DNA from: Immersiella caudata
Taxonomy: Eukaryota; Ascomycota; Sordariomycetes; Sordariales; Lasiosphaeriaceae
Length of the DNA stretch: 64,000 nucleotides
NCBI GenBank assembly: GCA_030512335.1
Contig: JAULSU010000006.1
Location: 868,001-932,000, forward strand
Direction: 5' to 3'
Of the stretch, positions 10,508 through 22,380 are shown piece after piece (positions within the stretch are counted from its first letter, which is position 1; each line of letters begins with the position of its first letter). The notes beneath the pieces are model-generated. The model did not search any database, had not been told where the DNA came from, and saw nothing but the letters and a program-made list of their open reading frames with translations. Position numbers and translations under genes: made by a program.

Positions 10508-13160
10508 ATCTCCCTGATCTAGAATGGACCCACGCCATCTCCTGTTGTTGTAGCTGACCCACAAGCCAGGACGATAAGGAGGTTCTCACCAGCAGACGCT
10601 CGGCTGGTCGCATCCGGAGTTCAATGTTCCCCAACATTTCAAGAGAGAAACAGCTACAGAATAGCGGCAAGTTGCTACCTTACCCTTGTCCGTCCAGAGC
10701 CAAGGGTGTTCCTTTCACCCATCTATCCTTCATCTTGGTTTACGTCACATCGCTTTGGTATTTGACTGCATGGCTACGGTATCTTTATCGAGGCAGCTCT
10801 CGCGGGAGCTCTGGAAAAGTTTTGCTTTGGTGTATACATGGACAAACATCGCCTTGGATTGCCAAGATACTAGCCATATTATTGCAATACAGATACTTAA
10901 GTGCTTTATACGAGTCCCGCTTCTCGCCCAGGGGGAAACTTCTCTCATTTCTGCTGCCTACAACAGCCAAAAACACTGGAGGGGGAACAAACAATGCTCA
11001 AACAACACTCAGAGCGACTGAAGCTCAGACATGAAGCAATCCCGCCCACTGCTACATCCAAAGCACACCATAGCAGTGTGCAGCACAAGCGTGGCTCGCG
11101 CAGGCATGAAACGCCGAACAGGGCACAACCGCCATCAGTACCACCATTCACATTCCTAGGAGGAGCGATCGGCCCGTCTGTTGATAGCTTCTTTATCTCC
11201 TTCGAATTATACACTGTCGTCAAACGTGTTCAACGAGACCCCCAACCAAGCCCAAGCACTGTCTAGCTGTCTGTACCAAGTTAGTTAGGCCGCTCCCTGG
11301 CATGAGTCAGCCGCACCTCGTTTCGGCCTGCCTCAAACTACCAGCCCCATTTCTTCTCTTCCACTACAGCTTGTCTTAACTGTCGGAGAGACATGCCTGT
11401 CGTGAGTGGTCGGCAGTGAGGGGGTCTGAGGGAGTGTCGCCCATACCCGCTGTCGCGGGTGAGTTTGAGGGAGAAACAAAACCCAAAACTCCCTAACTGT
11501 GTTTTTTCTCATGTTTTCCGTCCAACGTGGTACCGCACTGTCCTTCTAGACCTAGCTCCCGCTTGTGTACGGTGGAATATTTCCTCGTTCGTATTTCATC
11601 TCAATATGGGCCCTTACATGACCCACGCCCTTTTATATAGGCCCGCTCGCTCGGCCTGGACTGGCGCGACGGAGAGGCCTCGGGATTTGACCTTCCCGCT
11701 TGGCTACCTCCTGCCCACGGCAGATACCTAATCTCCGAGGTTGCTCCCTGAGCTTGAGGATACTACCTTCATTGAAGTACTCGCAGACCCCTCCTACATT
11801 TCGACACACCCCCTTACCTTGCTCACGCTGCGTGCTGCTTATCCATCCAGTTAGTCCGACCTTGAGCTTGAGCTTGGCGGACTCCAACCGATGACTGCTT
11901 GATGCCAATCAATGACCCTCCTCGAGACGAAGAAAACAAAACCTAATTACCCCAGCGATTCTCTTCAACCTAAGCAATATAAGAAGCTTAATTATCCTAG
12001 GCACGAGACTTACCCCCCCCCCCCCCCAATGCAATGCCTCTGCCGCCACCCGACATGCTGCCTTCGCACCGCACACCCCCTGCCCCGCCTGACGTTGGAC
12101 ATCCATGTTGCACGCAGACCAACACAGACAGACAGACAGATGCGCGTACTACGTTCTTACCTAAGGTCACATAACGTTACGCGGAGCATAACGATCAACG
12201 GTTGGCCTTGGCGGTGCGTGGAGGTGAAAACAGTGAAACCTGGACCTTTCTCTTTCTTCATGAGAGGGAGGTAGGGTTCCGTTCCACGGCATGTTGGCTT
12301 CCTCTCTTTTCTCATGTTGCGAGTTTCCATCCCAGACCCCGCAAAGACAGCCGAAAACAATACGTCGTATGTGGTCTTTGTGAAGGACGAGCTTCGTGCT
12401 CAGAGCAGATTTCCATGCTCGTCATCTGGGCTTGGAGGTGACTAGCCCATAAACAATGCCGTCTCTTATTGCCTGCCACAGACAGCAATGTCCTCAAGAT
12501 AGCTGCATATCCACACACCCTCTCCGTCCCCCCTTACCCTTTCCCCATGGCACAAGCGTCGGCACCCCGGTGCATTTAACATGGGGTAGTTGAGTAATCA
12601 CACAAAGGCCGACTGAGTCTCCATTTTTTGTGTGCCGAAGACTCCAATCATCAGGCGTGGATAATTTGCCCATCTTCGCAAGGTATCGATTTCTGGTCAA
12701 TTCTTGGTCCAAAGGGCGGTATATAAACTTGACTGGTGGTGCTCCTTTGCTCTCTTTCTCCTTTCTTCCTGCGTCTCTGGAAAAGGGGTCGCCAAGTGAA
12801 GAGGAGGACTCGAAAGACAAGGACAGCGACGGGGGGTTGGCCCCCGGCGAACTCGAGTGTCGACCCTGGGCGAGCAGCATCCGACAATCGAAAGAAGAAA
12901 GTCGAGTACTCATCCGCCCAATACCTGTTCTACCAGAGGCCGCCCCATCTGCGAGCGTCCCGATGCCCCCAGTTGTCGATCTAGACCACTCAGGAGCGGC
13001 CTTATAACGGGACATCAGGAATAGTCAAGGGGTAGTCAAGGAGAAGCGAAGAATGAACAAAGGTCCTCTCATTTCGTCACATCGCCCTGGCGACTCTCAA
13101 AAACATACACTCGCTCTCCGGTTCCCATGATGCCCGCTCCGGTCACTCGCCTTCGCCAAC
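10508..13160. other. Intergenic region, no gene recognised
   Basis: This lies between the small Cys/His-rich gene (+) and the 3' end of the cytochrome-b5-like gene (-). Open frames are short and show no family motif. A run of 15 C residues is at 12013-12027. Confidence 0.5.
12013..12027. repeat. Poly-C tract (15 C)
   Basis: Homopolymer of 15 C on the plus strand. It is a G15 run on the other strand and prone to length error in sequencing. Confidence 0.9.
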
Positions 13161-14012
13161 TCACTCAAAGTTGGTTGCATCCTTGACCTTCCCGACAACG
13201 TTATATCGCTTGGAAAAGAAGGTCACCCAGTCGTTCAACGTCGACTTCTCCTTGTCGCTAAGATGCTTCCACTCCGAGGTCACGTCTGCCTCCTTGGTGG
13301 ATGTCTTGGCAAGAGCCCCGGAAGCGTCCTTGCCCGCAAACGCTAAAATGTGAGAAAGTTAGACCTTAGTAACGCTGATTATGCACAGACATCCGAAGAT
13401 CCGGGCCCCGCAGACGAGCACGGTCCGATCCGACGTCTAGTGGGTATGTTGGGCCAACGCAGAGAATTTGGGTGGTTCCGTGGTTCCGGATTGCGGTAGG
13501 CAACGGGGAAGGGTGTAAGGGGTTTGGTCACGCACCATGATAGGAACCACCAGGCTGGTAGGCCTTATTTCCGGTGACGTCGTATACGATGCCCTTGATG
13601 CCGTGGTCAGCATCTCTTGTGATGGAGCTTGAGGTGCACTGCAAGTGGAACTCACCTTGATAGCAACATAACACTTCCCGCCATCGGCCCCTGGAAGTTG
13701 TTTAGCGCCAAGACTTGGTTGAGCTCACACCGTCTACGGGCAACATGGTTTGTGGTACAATATCCGGCCAGAAACAAGACAAGAACGCAACTGAAGCAAA
13801 CAATAGCCTGTCTTGGCTTGTCCAAACTGAAATGAAATACAAAAGGTGACAAGCGAGTGCCAACAAGACCTCGCCTGAAGGTAGGCAAGTAGAGAAATGG
13901 ATGCAAAGAGATTCGCCATACCAGTAGCCTGAACCAACTCCTCGAGAGTAATGGGGTCGTCCTTGGGCGGAGCCAGCTGAACGGGCTCCTTGGGCTCAAA
14001 TTTCCCAGTCAT
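13161..14012 (-). CDS. Cytochrome b5-like heme/steroid-binding domain protein (MAPR type)
   Basis: Small soluble protein of 121 residues, spliced from four exons: 13922-14012, 13656-13690, 13536-13593 and 13161-13342. The joined frame gives the cytochrome-b5-like core: a YVAIKGIVYDVTG strand, then YQPGGSYHAFAGKDAS with a helix. The loop reads QPGG rather than the HPGG heme-ligand loop of true cytochrome b5, which places it with membrane-associated progesterone receptor (MAPR/Dap1/neudesin-like) proteins that bind heme or sterol-type ligands differently. There is no N-terminal membrane anchor, so unlike Dap1/PGRMC1 it is probably soluble. Exon 2 is only 35 nt. The introns end in normal AG, and two show CTGAC or CTAAC-like branch sites. 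It is transcribed divergently from the TPR gene, with 511 bp between start codons. Confidence 0.88.
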
Positions 14013-14523
14013 TGTGATGGTGAGATTGTTTTGGTGAACTGAGGGGCAACAACAAGTGTGAGCGACTCTAGCCGAGAGATGGAGGGGTTGCCCAACTACC
14101 GAGCCCCTGCACCACAAGCCTGAGGATAGTTTTTGAGATGGGATCGAAATACCTGAAGCACAGAGAGTAGAAAACCCCAAAGCAGAAACGATGTCTTCTG
14201 TGAAAGAGCTGTGATGTTTAGGCGAAGCCGGAGAGAATGGACCCTGTCTCGCGCAATCGCATGAAACCTCGGATGGAGGGGCAAGGGGATTGGAGATGGT
14301 GCAGCCGTCTTGGCATTGACTGCCTGAGGCACTAAAACGTCATTGTGGGGCAATCAATCAGGCCATGAAGCTTCCAAAGCTTTTTTGTCCAAGCTCCAGA
14401 CGCGCGACACAGGTTCGACCTCGAATCCATCACGACCTGGCTCGTCAACCCCCTCCCTCGATCCTAGCCCCCAATTGAAGTGTCCGAAGCTTCCTGCTGC
14501 CTGGTAGAGCCCGGAACTTCATC
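14013..14523. promoter_or_regulatory. Divergent promoter region between MAPR-type and TPR genes
   Basis: A 511-bp gap separates two start codons pointing away from each other, so it must hold both promoters. No clear TATA box was found. Confidence 0.5.
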
Positions 14524-16331
14524 ATGGCCGTCGCTAGAGCGACAATTCGCCTCCCACTCGGGTCGCTCGGGCAGTTCCAACTTCCACTCCAGCTTCCGCG
14601 GAACCCATCGTTGGCCGTCTCACTACAATGGGCGCCGCGCCACTCGAGAACCGGCCCCTGCCTCGCGATTTCTGTTCGAGTCCAATGCCTTGATCAGCGG
14701 CGCCTGCAGTCCACGACAAGCAATCCCGGAAGCCAGAACCCGAAACGACTGGGCGAAGAAGGCTCCGAGCCGCCACCACCCCGCGAGACGCTCACCCGTG
14801 TGCTAGCGAGAGCGTTGTACCAGAGCCTCCGGAGCTTGGGGACGCCTTTTCGGATCGAGACGCTGCGGAAACTCTACCAGCAGAATCCCATTGAGCTTGT
14901 CATTGCTCTCACAATGTAAGCTGTTGGATAGCGAGCGCGTCATATCATCAATAGCTAACGCTTTTCGATACAGCCTAGCATGTCTCGCAGTCTGTGCTTG
15001 CTACATCACGTACATGTATTTCAACTACTTCTACTCGAAGCAGTTCACGCGCTATCCCGAACCAGTTGCGAATGCTATGCGGAGGGCACTCTACTTCAGC
15101 AACTACAACCAGGATCACGAGCAAGCCCTCAAGTATTATCAGAAGGCGCTTGCGCTCTGCGATGAGCTCAAGTTGGACTTCTTCTCTGATGATGTCATGG
15201 GCATCAAGATCCAACTTGCGAAGTGGCTGGAGGATATTCATAATTACGATAATGCGGCGAAGGTGCTCGAGGCTCTTCTGTTTGATTGCAAGCGCTGGGT
15301 AGAGGCCATGGAGAAGAGCGTGAAGGACAAGACGTCGACCAGGATTCCCTTGACGCCGCGTAGGCTAGAGACTGCTGAGCCCACACCAGAGGATGAAGAG
15401 CCAAATGTGGCCGAAGGGCTGTGGACGAAGCGAAACAGAATACTGGCCAAGTCCGTTGCTCTCAGCGTGAAACTCGCCAATCTCTACTCGGATGATCATG
15501 TGATGAAGCAAGATCTTGCGCACAGGCATCTTATGTGGGCTGTCGACACCGCACTCAAGGAGTTGCAGAGACGGAGAACCGAAGGGGTCAAAGAGGGAGA
15601 AGGGAAGTGGTTGAGCTCCGAGGAAATGGGCGCAACACTTGAATGTGAGTCAAGTTGTGATGTTCGTGTTCAACTTCCCGTGACCATGTTGCTGACTTGA
15701 CCCTGCAGCCCTCGGCCACAGCTACGAATCCAAGTCGCAGTTTCACCTCGCCCTTCCCCTGTTTTTCCAGGCTCTCAGACTGAGCAACGATCAGTGCCAC
15801 AGCGCAGTGTTGAGTAAGTTATGACCAGGCTGTTCCTGACCCTTCTCTGTACTAGCCGAATGAGCCGGGCGACGAATGCCTGATGGGTGGCGAGGTGAGC
15901 GTACTTGTTTGTCCAGCGGTACTGACCATGGGTCCTCCACAGTGAACAACATTGCGACATGCTTCGCCCAGCATCCTATCATGGAACCTGGCGAGGCGCC
16001 GGTGGACTCCATGATGGAGCCGTTGGAACCGCAGGCTTCGGCGACTCCGGAGGTGCGGAAAGCATCTTATCTGGCAGCTGCTCACCAATGGGCAACCAAC
16101 GCCAACCAGCACGCCACAGAGCCCCAAGGCGAAAAGCGAACTGGCGATTGCGACGAAGCTTGTGCTGTCTCCCTCTGCAACCTCGCCGACATTGCCAACC
16201 TGGCCGGCAGACCGGCGGAAGCCCGCAAGAGGTATGAGCAAGCCATCGCACTGAGCAAGAAGATCAGCTTTGCGCCCGGCATCGCTCAAGCCGAGGTCGG
16301 CCTGCGCGGATTGCCAGAGCCAACCTCTTGA
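14524..16331 (+). CDS. Mitochondrial TPR membrane protein, Mgr3-like
   Basis: Four exons (14524-14915, 14974-15644, 15709-15813, 15943-16331) join in frame to 518 residues. The N-terminus is Arg/Ser/Leu-rich without acidic residues at first, typical of a mitochondrial presequence. One membrane segment follows near residues 124-150 (LVIALTILACLAVCACYITY). The rest is helical with TPR-like units: an ALKYYQKAL motif in exon 2, FHLALPLFFQALRL in exon 3, and a unit ending EARKRYEQAIALSKK near the C-terminus. This plan matches fungal relatives of yeast Mgr3, an inner-membrane adaptor of the i-AAA protease Yme1; the assignment is by architecture and recalled similarity. Branch sites CTAAC, CTGAC and CTGAC precede the three acceptors. 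The third intron is 129 nt; a small internal exon there was rejected because it gives a stop. Confidence 0.85.
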
Positions 16332-18818
16332 TTGCACGGCGCGCCACGCGCGTTCCCCGCTCCACCAGATCTTGAAACGCGCCGACCTGCCAATGGCCTC
16401 CGGACGACCTGGCAACCGCACCCGGCCGAGCGGCAGTTGGCAGCATCCATCTACTGCAAGCTCTTGAGAATGCGGCGCTGCGAACACTCTACTGACAGGG
16501 AACGTGGTTCTCGAGCGAGCGAAGAGGTTGCGTGACAAGCTTTGGCTGCGAGGGTCGTCAATCGTAGGTGACGAGCGTTGACGATGTGGTGCGTCAGTTG
16601 TCGACTGCCACTGCTCGGGTTGGGTGGCAGATTGGCTTATCATTTGTCGGATGGGAATTCTTACCGCGCAATTGAAAAGCCCATTCGCCGCCGCGGCTCT
16701 AAAACTGCGGGAAGAGCACCACTCTCGCCGATGACGACACGATCAGACCACTTGCGCAGGCCCCTGGGTCGCGGCTGGTCTCTGGCTGCGCAAGGGGGGC
16801 CGAAAATTGTTAGCCACACCGCTCCCTCTCCGCTCTCCTGCCCAAGATCTTACAGTCACGCACGTGTTCCCGGCACCTTGCCTGTCGGTACCATGCAAGC
16901 GAGGCCAGCCATGACCAATGCTCGTCCCGCTCCGGGATTGGATGGCACCTAAGGGTCTTCTCCCACGGGATTACGGCCACGCAATTCGTCGCCGCTCCTA
17001 GAGGTCGGCTCCCATTGGTGTTCACAATCACTCAACCTGTCGAAAACGGAGGACCAGCTGCCACGATAGCCGTTTCGCGCTCGCCCCGCACCTACCAGCA
17101 CCGTTTCCCGCTGAAATCCCGGATCTTCTGGTGGGGCAATTTCGGAAATCGGCTTCTGTCGCAATCGCCCGCTGAATTGCGACAGGGGGACTGGCATCAC
17201 ACAATCGAACCAGACTACGTCATATTTTTCAGGTACGGGCGGCCCGGGGGTCGGATAGCGACCCTTGAAAACGGCACGAACTGCTCCTCTAGAAGGCACA
17301 ATGGAACATTTTTTCATTTACGGTCAAATTGCGAAACAGCTGCGGGGAACTTTGAGTTGCGCGCAATAGGAATGAAGGTGGTCCCAAAGCCACGACCCAA
17401 GTCCAGAAGGTCGGGAATTCGAGCGAGGCCCAGTGGAGCAATGATCGTCCCAACGTCCGCACGCCCCCACACGTGTTGGAGCAAGACCCTGACGATCTAT
17501 TGCAGCCAAGGCTTGCCAAGTCGCCAAGAGTTGCGTTCCCTCTTGGTGGGGCACCGAGGCCAATACACATCGCCAATACCTACTCTACCCCCCGCAGTCA
17601 CAGGTAGTTCTCAACTTGACCTGGCGAATGGGAGCAGTTGGCCCCCAGAGGGACACGCCGATTTGGGCATGAGATGTGTTAGCTAGCAGCCTCGCTTCTC
17701 CGCATACAGACAAGTGTGCGTGCTGCTTCGTTGTGAGATGCATGTAAGAAAGGGGAGGCCAGTAGGTTGCGCCAGTAGCCCTCGCAGGTATAGTCCATAC
17801 TTGGGCAGCATCTATTGCAGATCCTCGGCCTTTTGAGTCTATACTTGGGGCTATTATTGAGTACCTTTTCAGCCCCAGGCAGCCCCACGTATTGTGAAGG
17901 CGTTTCTCTCTCGCTCGCCCACTCGCTTCCCTCCGACGTATGTACGTCTTGTTTTTGGGAGCTGCGCGCTGGCTGTGGGAGCGCCACAAGCTGGACAACA
18001 TTTCCGTAAAGGGGAAGGAAAATGCACAATGGGCAAAATGGATCGAGTTGGTGTAGCGTCGATCTTGCCTCGTGGTCCTCGGAGATGGGAGTTGTTGAGA
18101 ACGAGGCTTGTCTCGCACGTGTCTCATGTGAGTACGCCGCCGGGACTCGTGTGTTGATAGGCGTAGTGGCTTGGTCTGGGACTAAGCGAGGAGGGCTAAA
18201 TGGGTGTGCTAAGGGACGACTAAGGCATGCGAGCTGGCGTGAAGCGGATGTTGACTGGAGGACAAGGCAGAAGTGCTGCGCGGGGAACGAGACGAGACAG
18301 GCCGAAAAGGCGGGAAACTTAGGAAAGGAAGGCGTCGTGGGTGTGGCTACGCTGCACTGCTCGTGGGACTAAGTGGTATAGAACGTGGTGTGGCGTGGGG
18401 CGGAGTAACGTTAGCCTGTACGCAGTATGGCATCGTACTTCGCTAGTGGCGCAGTAGCGCAGATACGCTGTAACCACTCGTCGTCGAGATTGAGCTGTGT
18501 AGATCGCGCTAGATAGGAATATGGCTGCGTGGATGGATCCGCAGCGAGGCAGCAGGGCAAATATCCGGTAGCAGCCTACACCGGATCGCCACGGTGCGGC
18601 GGGCAACGGATCCGTAGTGTTTGTGCTTTGAATTGTTAAAGTGGATTTGATAGAGATCTTTCGGGCGAACCGGAGCGATGGAGCGGCGCCTTTCCTCCTA
18701 GTGCAGCGACTAATTGCTTCGGGGATGGAGCTCGAAACAAAGCGCTCGTATATGCCAACAGAGCTGCAATATGTCGAGATCCACCGTGGATGGCAGGGCG
18801 GAATATAGTATGTAAGGT

Positions 18819-19118
18819 TTAGTTGAGCTTGCATTCGCACAGGCGCTCGTTGCTGCATGTATTGCAAAGGGCGGCCACAGCATGGAAGTCCTGGTGAATC
18901 TGCCGCGTTAGCCCCAACAGCTCAATAACAACGCAGTGGTTCCCCCAGCCACTCACGTTCAAGGGATCATCCTCCGGAGCCAGCTCCTGAGACAATGTAA
19001 TTGGATTACACACTCAGTGCGGAGAAGTTGGCAATGCTAAGTAATCCGCCTAGAAACTACTGTGAGTCTCAGATTCTCGTCCACTCACGTCGAGGAGGGC
19101 ATCTTCCGGAGCCAGCTC
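18819..19118 (-). CDS. Possible 3' part of an unrecognised spliced gene with tandem 30-nt exons
   Basis: Read on the minus strand, 19089-19118 and 18957-18986 each encode ten residues starting ELAPED (ELAPEDALLD and ELAPEDDPLN). Each is preceded by AG and followed at once by the donor GTGAG. After the second, a 66-nt intron with a GCTAAC branch site and CAG end leads to 18819-18890, which encodes a Cys-rich tail (CNTCSNERLCECKLN) and a stop. All junctions are phase 0, so the exons can join in any combination. I could not fix the upstream exons; a Pro/Gly-rich frame ending near 19209 is a candidate. I do not recognise the protein. It could equally be a decayed gene or chance. Confidence 0.3.
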
Positions 19119-19137
19119 CTTCGTAATAGTGATTGGG
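18952..19137. repeat. Two 54-bp imperfect direct repeats, 132 bp apart
   Basis: 18952-19005 and 19084-19137 align without gaps and are identical through a central CCGGAGCCAGCTCCT block. The offset of 132 is a multiple of three. The conserved part includes the minus-strand splice donor. Confidence 0.75.
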
Positions 19138-22100
19138 GATACTGCCGGCGGCGGGACTAGAGAAGCGACTTGCTAAGTCATCCATTACTCGTCGTGGATG
19201 CGTCTGCATTAGGTAAAGATGCTGTCCTGCGAGTTCATCTCGCCATCACCCTTTGCGCGCCCAGCGGGGCCTTTGGGGGCAGTGGGTCCGGGCGGATTTT
19301 CGGCGTCGACGCTGTGTAACGTGAGCATCGCACCAGTGGGAGGGCGGGAACGCAGAGGTGGCGTGCTTAGCGTGAGCCGCTTGAATGCTTGTTGAGGTGT
19401 TCCCCATCCATCGCGTGCTGCAAAAGCGACAACGTCCATTTGGAATTGCAGTTGCCCACTCCACCTGTCTCTGCGCCCAGCCCTAGCTGCCCCCTCTTTG
19501 AACCCCTCCTTCAGGGGGCGCCCACGGAGCTCACCACCGCGGCCTACAATCGCTGGGCATGCCGTTGGGTGACTCTCAGTCCGCTTCGCTTCTTTGCGGA
19601 GATAAAGCTCCCAGAGCGTCAGTATTCCCGGGTTGAGATTGGATGGAAGCCTGCTGTGGTGGGACCTGCTGCGTTGCTCGTTGTCAGGACGTTGACTGTG
19701 GGGGAGGGGTGTCTTTAGCGACTCAGTTTTTCTGACGACTCCACAAAAGACCGCATTCTTGAGCGCGGGCCTCGGGGAGCAGAAAACGGAGCGTCCTGTC
19801 CGTCCCGACCCCATCAACACCGGAGAGTGCTTGGGAAGGCCGATCGGATGACGTCGACGGGATGATTCATCGCATCCCCGCAATGCTTCCAGAACCCTTA
19901 TCGCATTGTTAGTCCGAGCCAGGCGAAGGGGAGGAATTGCGAGGGCACCTGTCGCAAAGCAAGCGGACTGCCAGCCAAACATGGGGTATCAGCCGGCCTT
20001 CCTATTGGCTGATAGAGCCAAAAGTCGGGGTCTTGGCAGGCACTTAAGCTTAAATCACTGGGCCTGTCGTGTCCCATCTTGCCTTGGCGTTCGAGGTCTG
20101 TCCACCCAACGAGCTGCCCACATCCGATCTCGCGGCAGGATATCCGCCTTACTGTCACCGCCTGCCTTATCCGCGCTCCGCCTTTATGCCAGCCGCCTGC
20201 AAAAGGGCGCCGAGACTGGTCCCCAGGGAGGCGTTGGCGCCGCCCGAGAGTATCACGGGGTCGCAGCCTCGCAGCATCAGCGACGAGAAGAGCCCACGGC
20301 TGCGGCGTCATGTTCTCCTACCGAGGCCCAAAGCCGCAACGGAAGCTTCGGCGGGCCGTGCCATCATCCGATGGCACAATGTGCGCGGAGCCCGTTGCCC
20401 ATGTGCTGAGCGGCTGCCCGTCCCAAATGGCGCGCCCCTTTGGCCTGCCCAAGCACCCACCATGATACCACCTACCGGCTCAGAGCCGTCTGCCAGCCAA
20501 GGAGGATGCTCGCGCCAACTCCCGACGCCTCGACCATTGCGGCGGATTGAGATCCAGCCGGCCTTAGTAACTGCCAACCCTCCTACTGGTAGCTGCAAAT
20601 GCGTCCGAGACGGTGGCGGTCGTCGACGGACGCCAAGCCGGCAGCCTCTCGAAAAGTGCAGTGTTTAAACAAGTTGCCTGGCGGGTGACGGTGCACACGG
20701 TGCGCAGCCTCGGTTATTAAAAATGGTATCAGCGAAGCCTTACAGGGAGGGCCTTCTAGAAGCCCCTTCTCATGCAGATCGAGCCTGGGGCTGCCTTCCA
20801 TCGGTGCCAGATTGGGTCGCTGCAGGCCCCGTATCCATTTCTTACGCCACTGGACCTGAATCTGGCACTTGGCAGCAACTTCACCTCACGTATCCTGCCC
20901 ACCTGCTGCGCTTTGAGCATGATCTCTGTCTGCCAAGAATATGAGGACTGCGGGACTTTGCTGTCGCAGAGACTATCGGATAGACCTGAGTATCGGCAAC
21001 CAACGAATTTTCGTATTTTGGAAGATGTCGGCTGCCAGCACGCGCACATTGTTTGGTTGGGGGCCGGAAAAGTGAACAAAAATTGGTGCCAAGAAGGGCC
21101 GTTCGAGGTCGTTCTCACAAACGTGGGGGAGACGAGGAGGAAAACGCCAGCTGCATTCGGAACCCGACGGAACGCTGAGTGTATCGGGTGCCTTCAACAG
21201 GCACCGTCAAAAGGTATCAGCTCAGCTTCAGCGTCCTGCTGTGTGCGACAAGCAAATGGGTGCCTCCAATCCTGCTACGTTACCTCTGTCCGTTGCGCCC
21301 CGTTTTCCTCGCCGTCCTTGTCTCCCGTCTGCCGCCTGACTAAGTGACGCTCTTCCGTGCAGGATCGATCTCGCGCGGGTAATGCGCGTTAGAAGCGTGG
21401 AAGTCATGGAAGCAATCAATATCAACCCGCCCAGCCATAGCGGATGAGGGTCAAGAACGTCGGGACAGTAAGAAGGTAGCAGTTGTGGCTCCGATGGAGA
21501 CGGTCGCTCGACCCCTATCGCCGCAACTTTGACATTGCTTTCCATCCCATTCCGGAGGGTGGAGGTCTCGCTTGGGGCCAAATTCGGGGAAAACTTCCCA
21601 AACACTGAGGCGGTCCTCTGCTTCAGGGGCAGCAACTGCTGCAGGCATGAGCCAGGCAGCACCATTTCTCGTCACCCTGAGTAACTAACAAAGGCTGCGC
21701 CTGGTGTTTAACGGCTCTGGCGTTGTGGAGACGAGCGCCTCTCACCTCACGCAGAGCACAGGCCTGGACTGGGGGCCGGAGACGCACCAGTCCATCGCTC
21801 TTGCCTTGAGGTTGAACCTGGACTGAATCGAGGGAAAGCACAACGCGTGTTCGTCCCCAGCAGAGAAGCCTGCATCTATCCGACCAAACAACGCGTCCGT
21901 CACTCTTCCGTGCATCACTGTCAATGGCATAGCATCTGCCGGAAGTGCGCTGATACACTCACCTGACCACAATCCTCAATGCAGCACCCCGGAAGGCCCA
22001 AGGTGTCGGATGTCCAACGAGATATCAACATGCAGCAGCCAGTCCAGGATGCAGAAATTCCACGCCGTGCTTACAGGGAGCCACGGAGCCTCTGGCGGGG

Positions 22101-22364
22101 TAAGCCAATCGAGCATTGCAGAGATAATCTTTACCGGGGCACGTGGATCGCACGCTTTCTGAACTGCCTGCGCTGGCTGTGTTGGCGGATGCATGGCTTG
22201 CCCCGCGAAGCCCATTCGCAGCCACACCACACACGCGTATCTGCGTCGCACATCAAACTGCCTGTTCGCTGAGGAGGCGCAACGAGCGCCGGCTCTTGAG
22301 GGTGCGGTCACCACATGGCTGCCGTCGAAGGTGTCCTCGTCGCCCAAAACGGATGAAGAACAGC

Positions 22365-22380
22365 AAAAAAAAAAAAAAAA
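22365..22380 (+). repeat. Poly-A tract (16 A)
   Basis: Homopolymer of 16 A within the gene-poor tract. No coding sequence ends nearby, and no target-site duplication or retroposon was recognised around it. Confidence 0.85.

Noticed and set aside
15852..15895. Possible small extra exon within the third intron of the TPR gene
   Set aside because: In the phase set by the upstream exon it reads Pro-Glu-stop; direct joining to 15943 restores the expected protein.
17015..17686. 223-codon plus-strand frame in the gene-poor tract
   Set aside because: No motif or credible promoter or splice pattern; Arg/Ser/Pro-rich as expected for GC-rich non-coding sequence.
19209..19982. 257-codon minus-strand frame
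   Set aside because: It has no domain, mixed Arg/Ser/Pro composition and no clear start context. Only its last Pro/Gly-rich part might be an exon of the possible gene at 18.8-19.1 kb.
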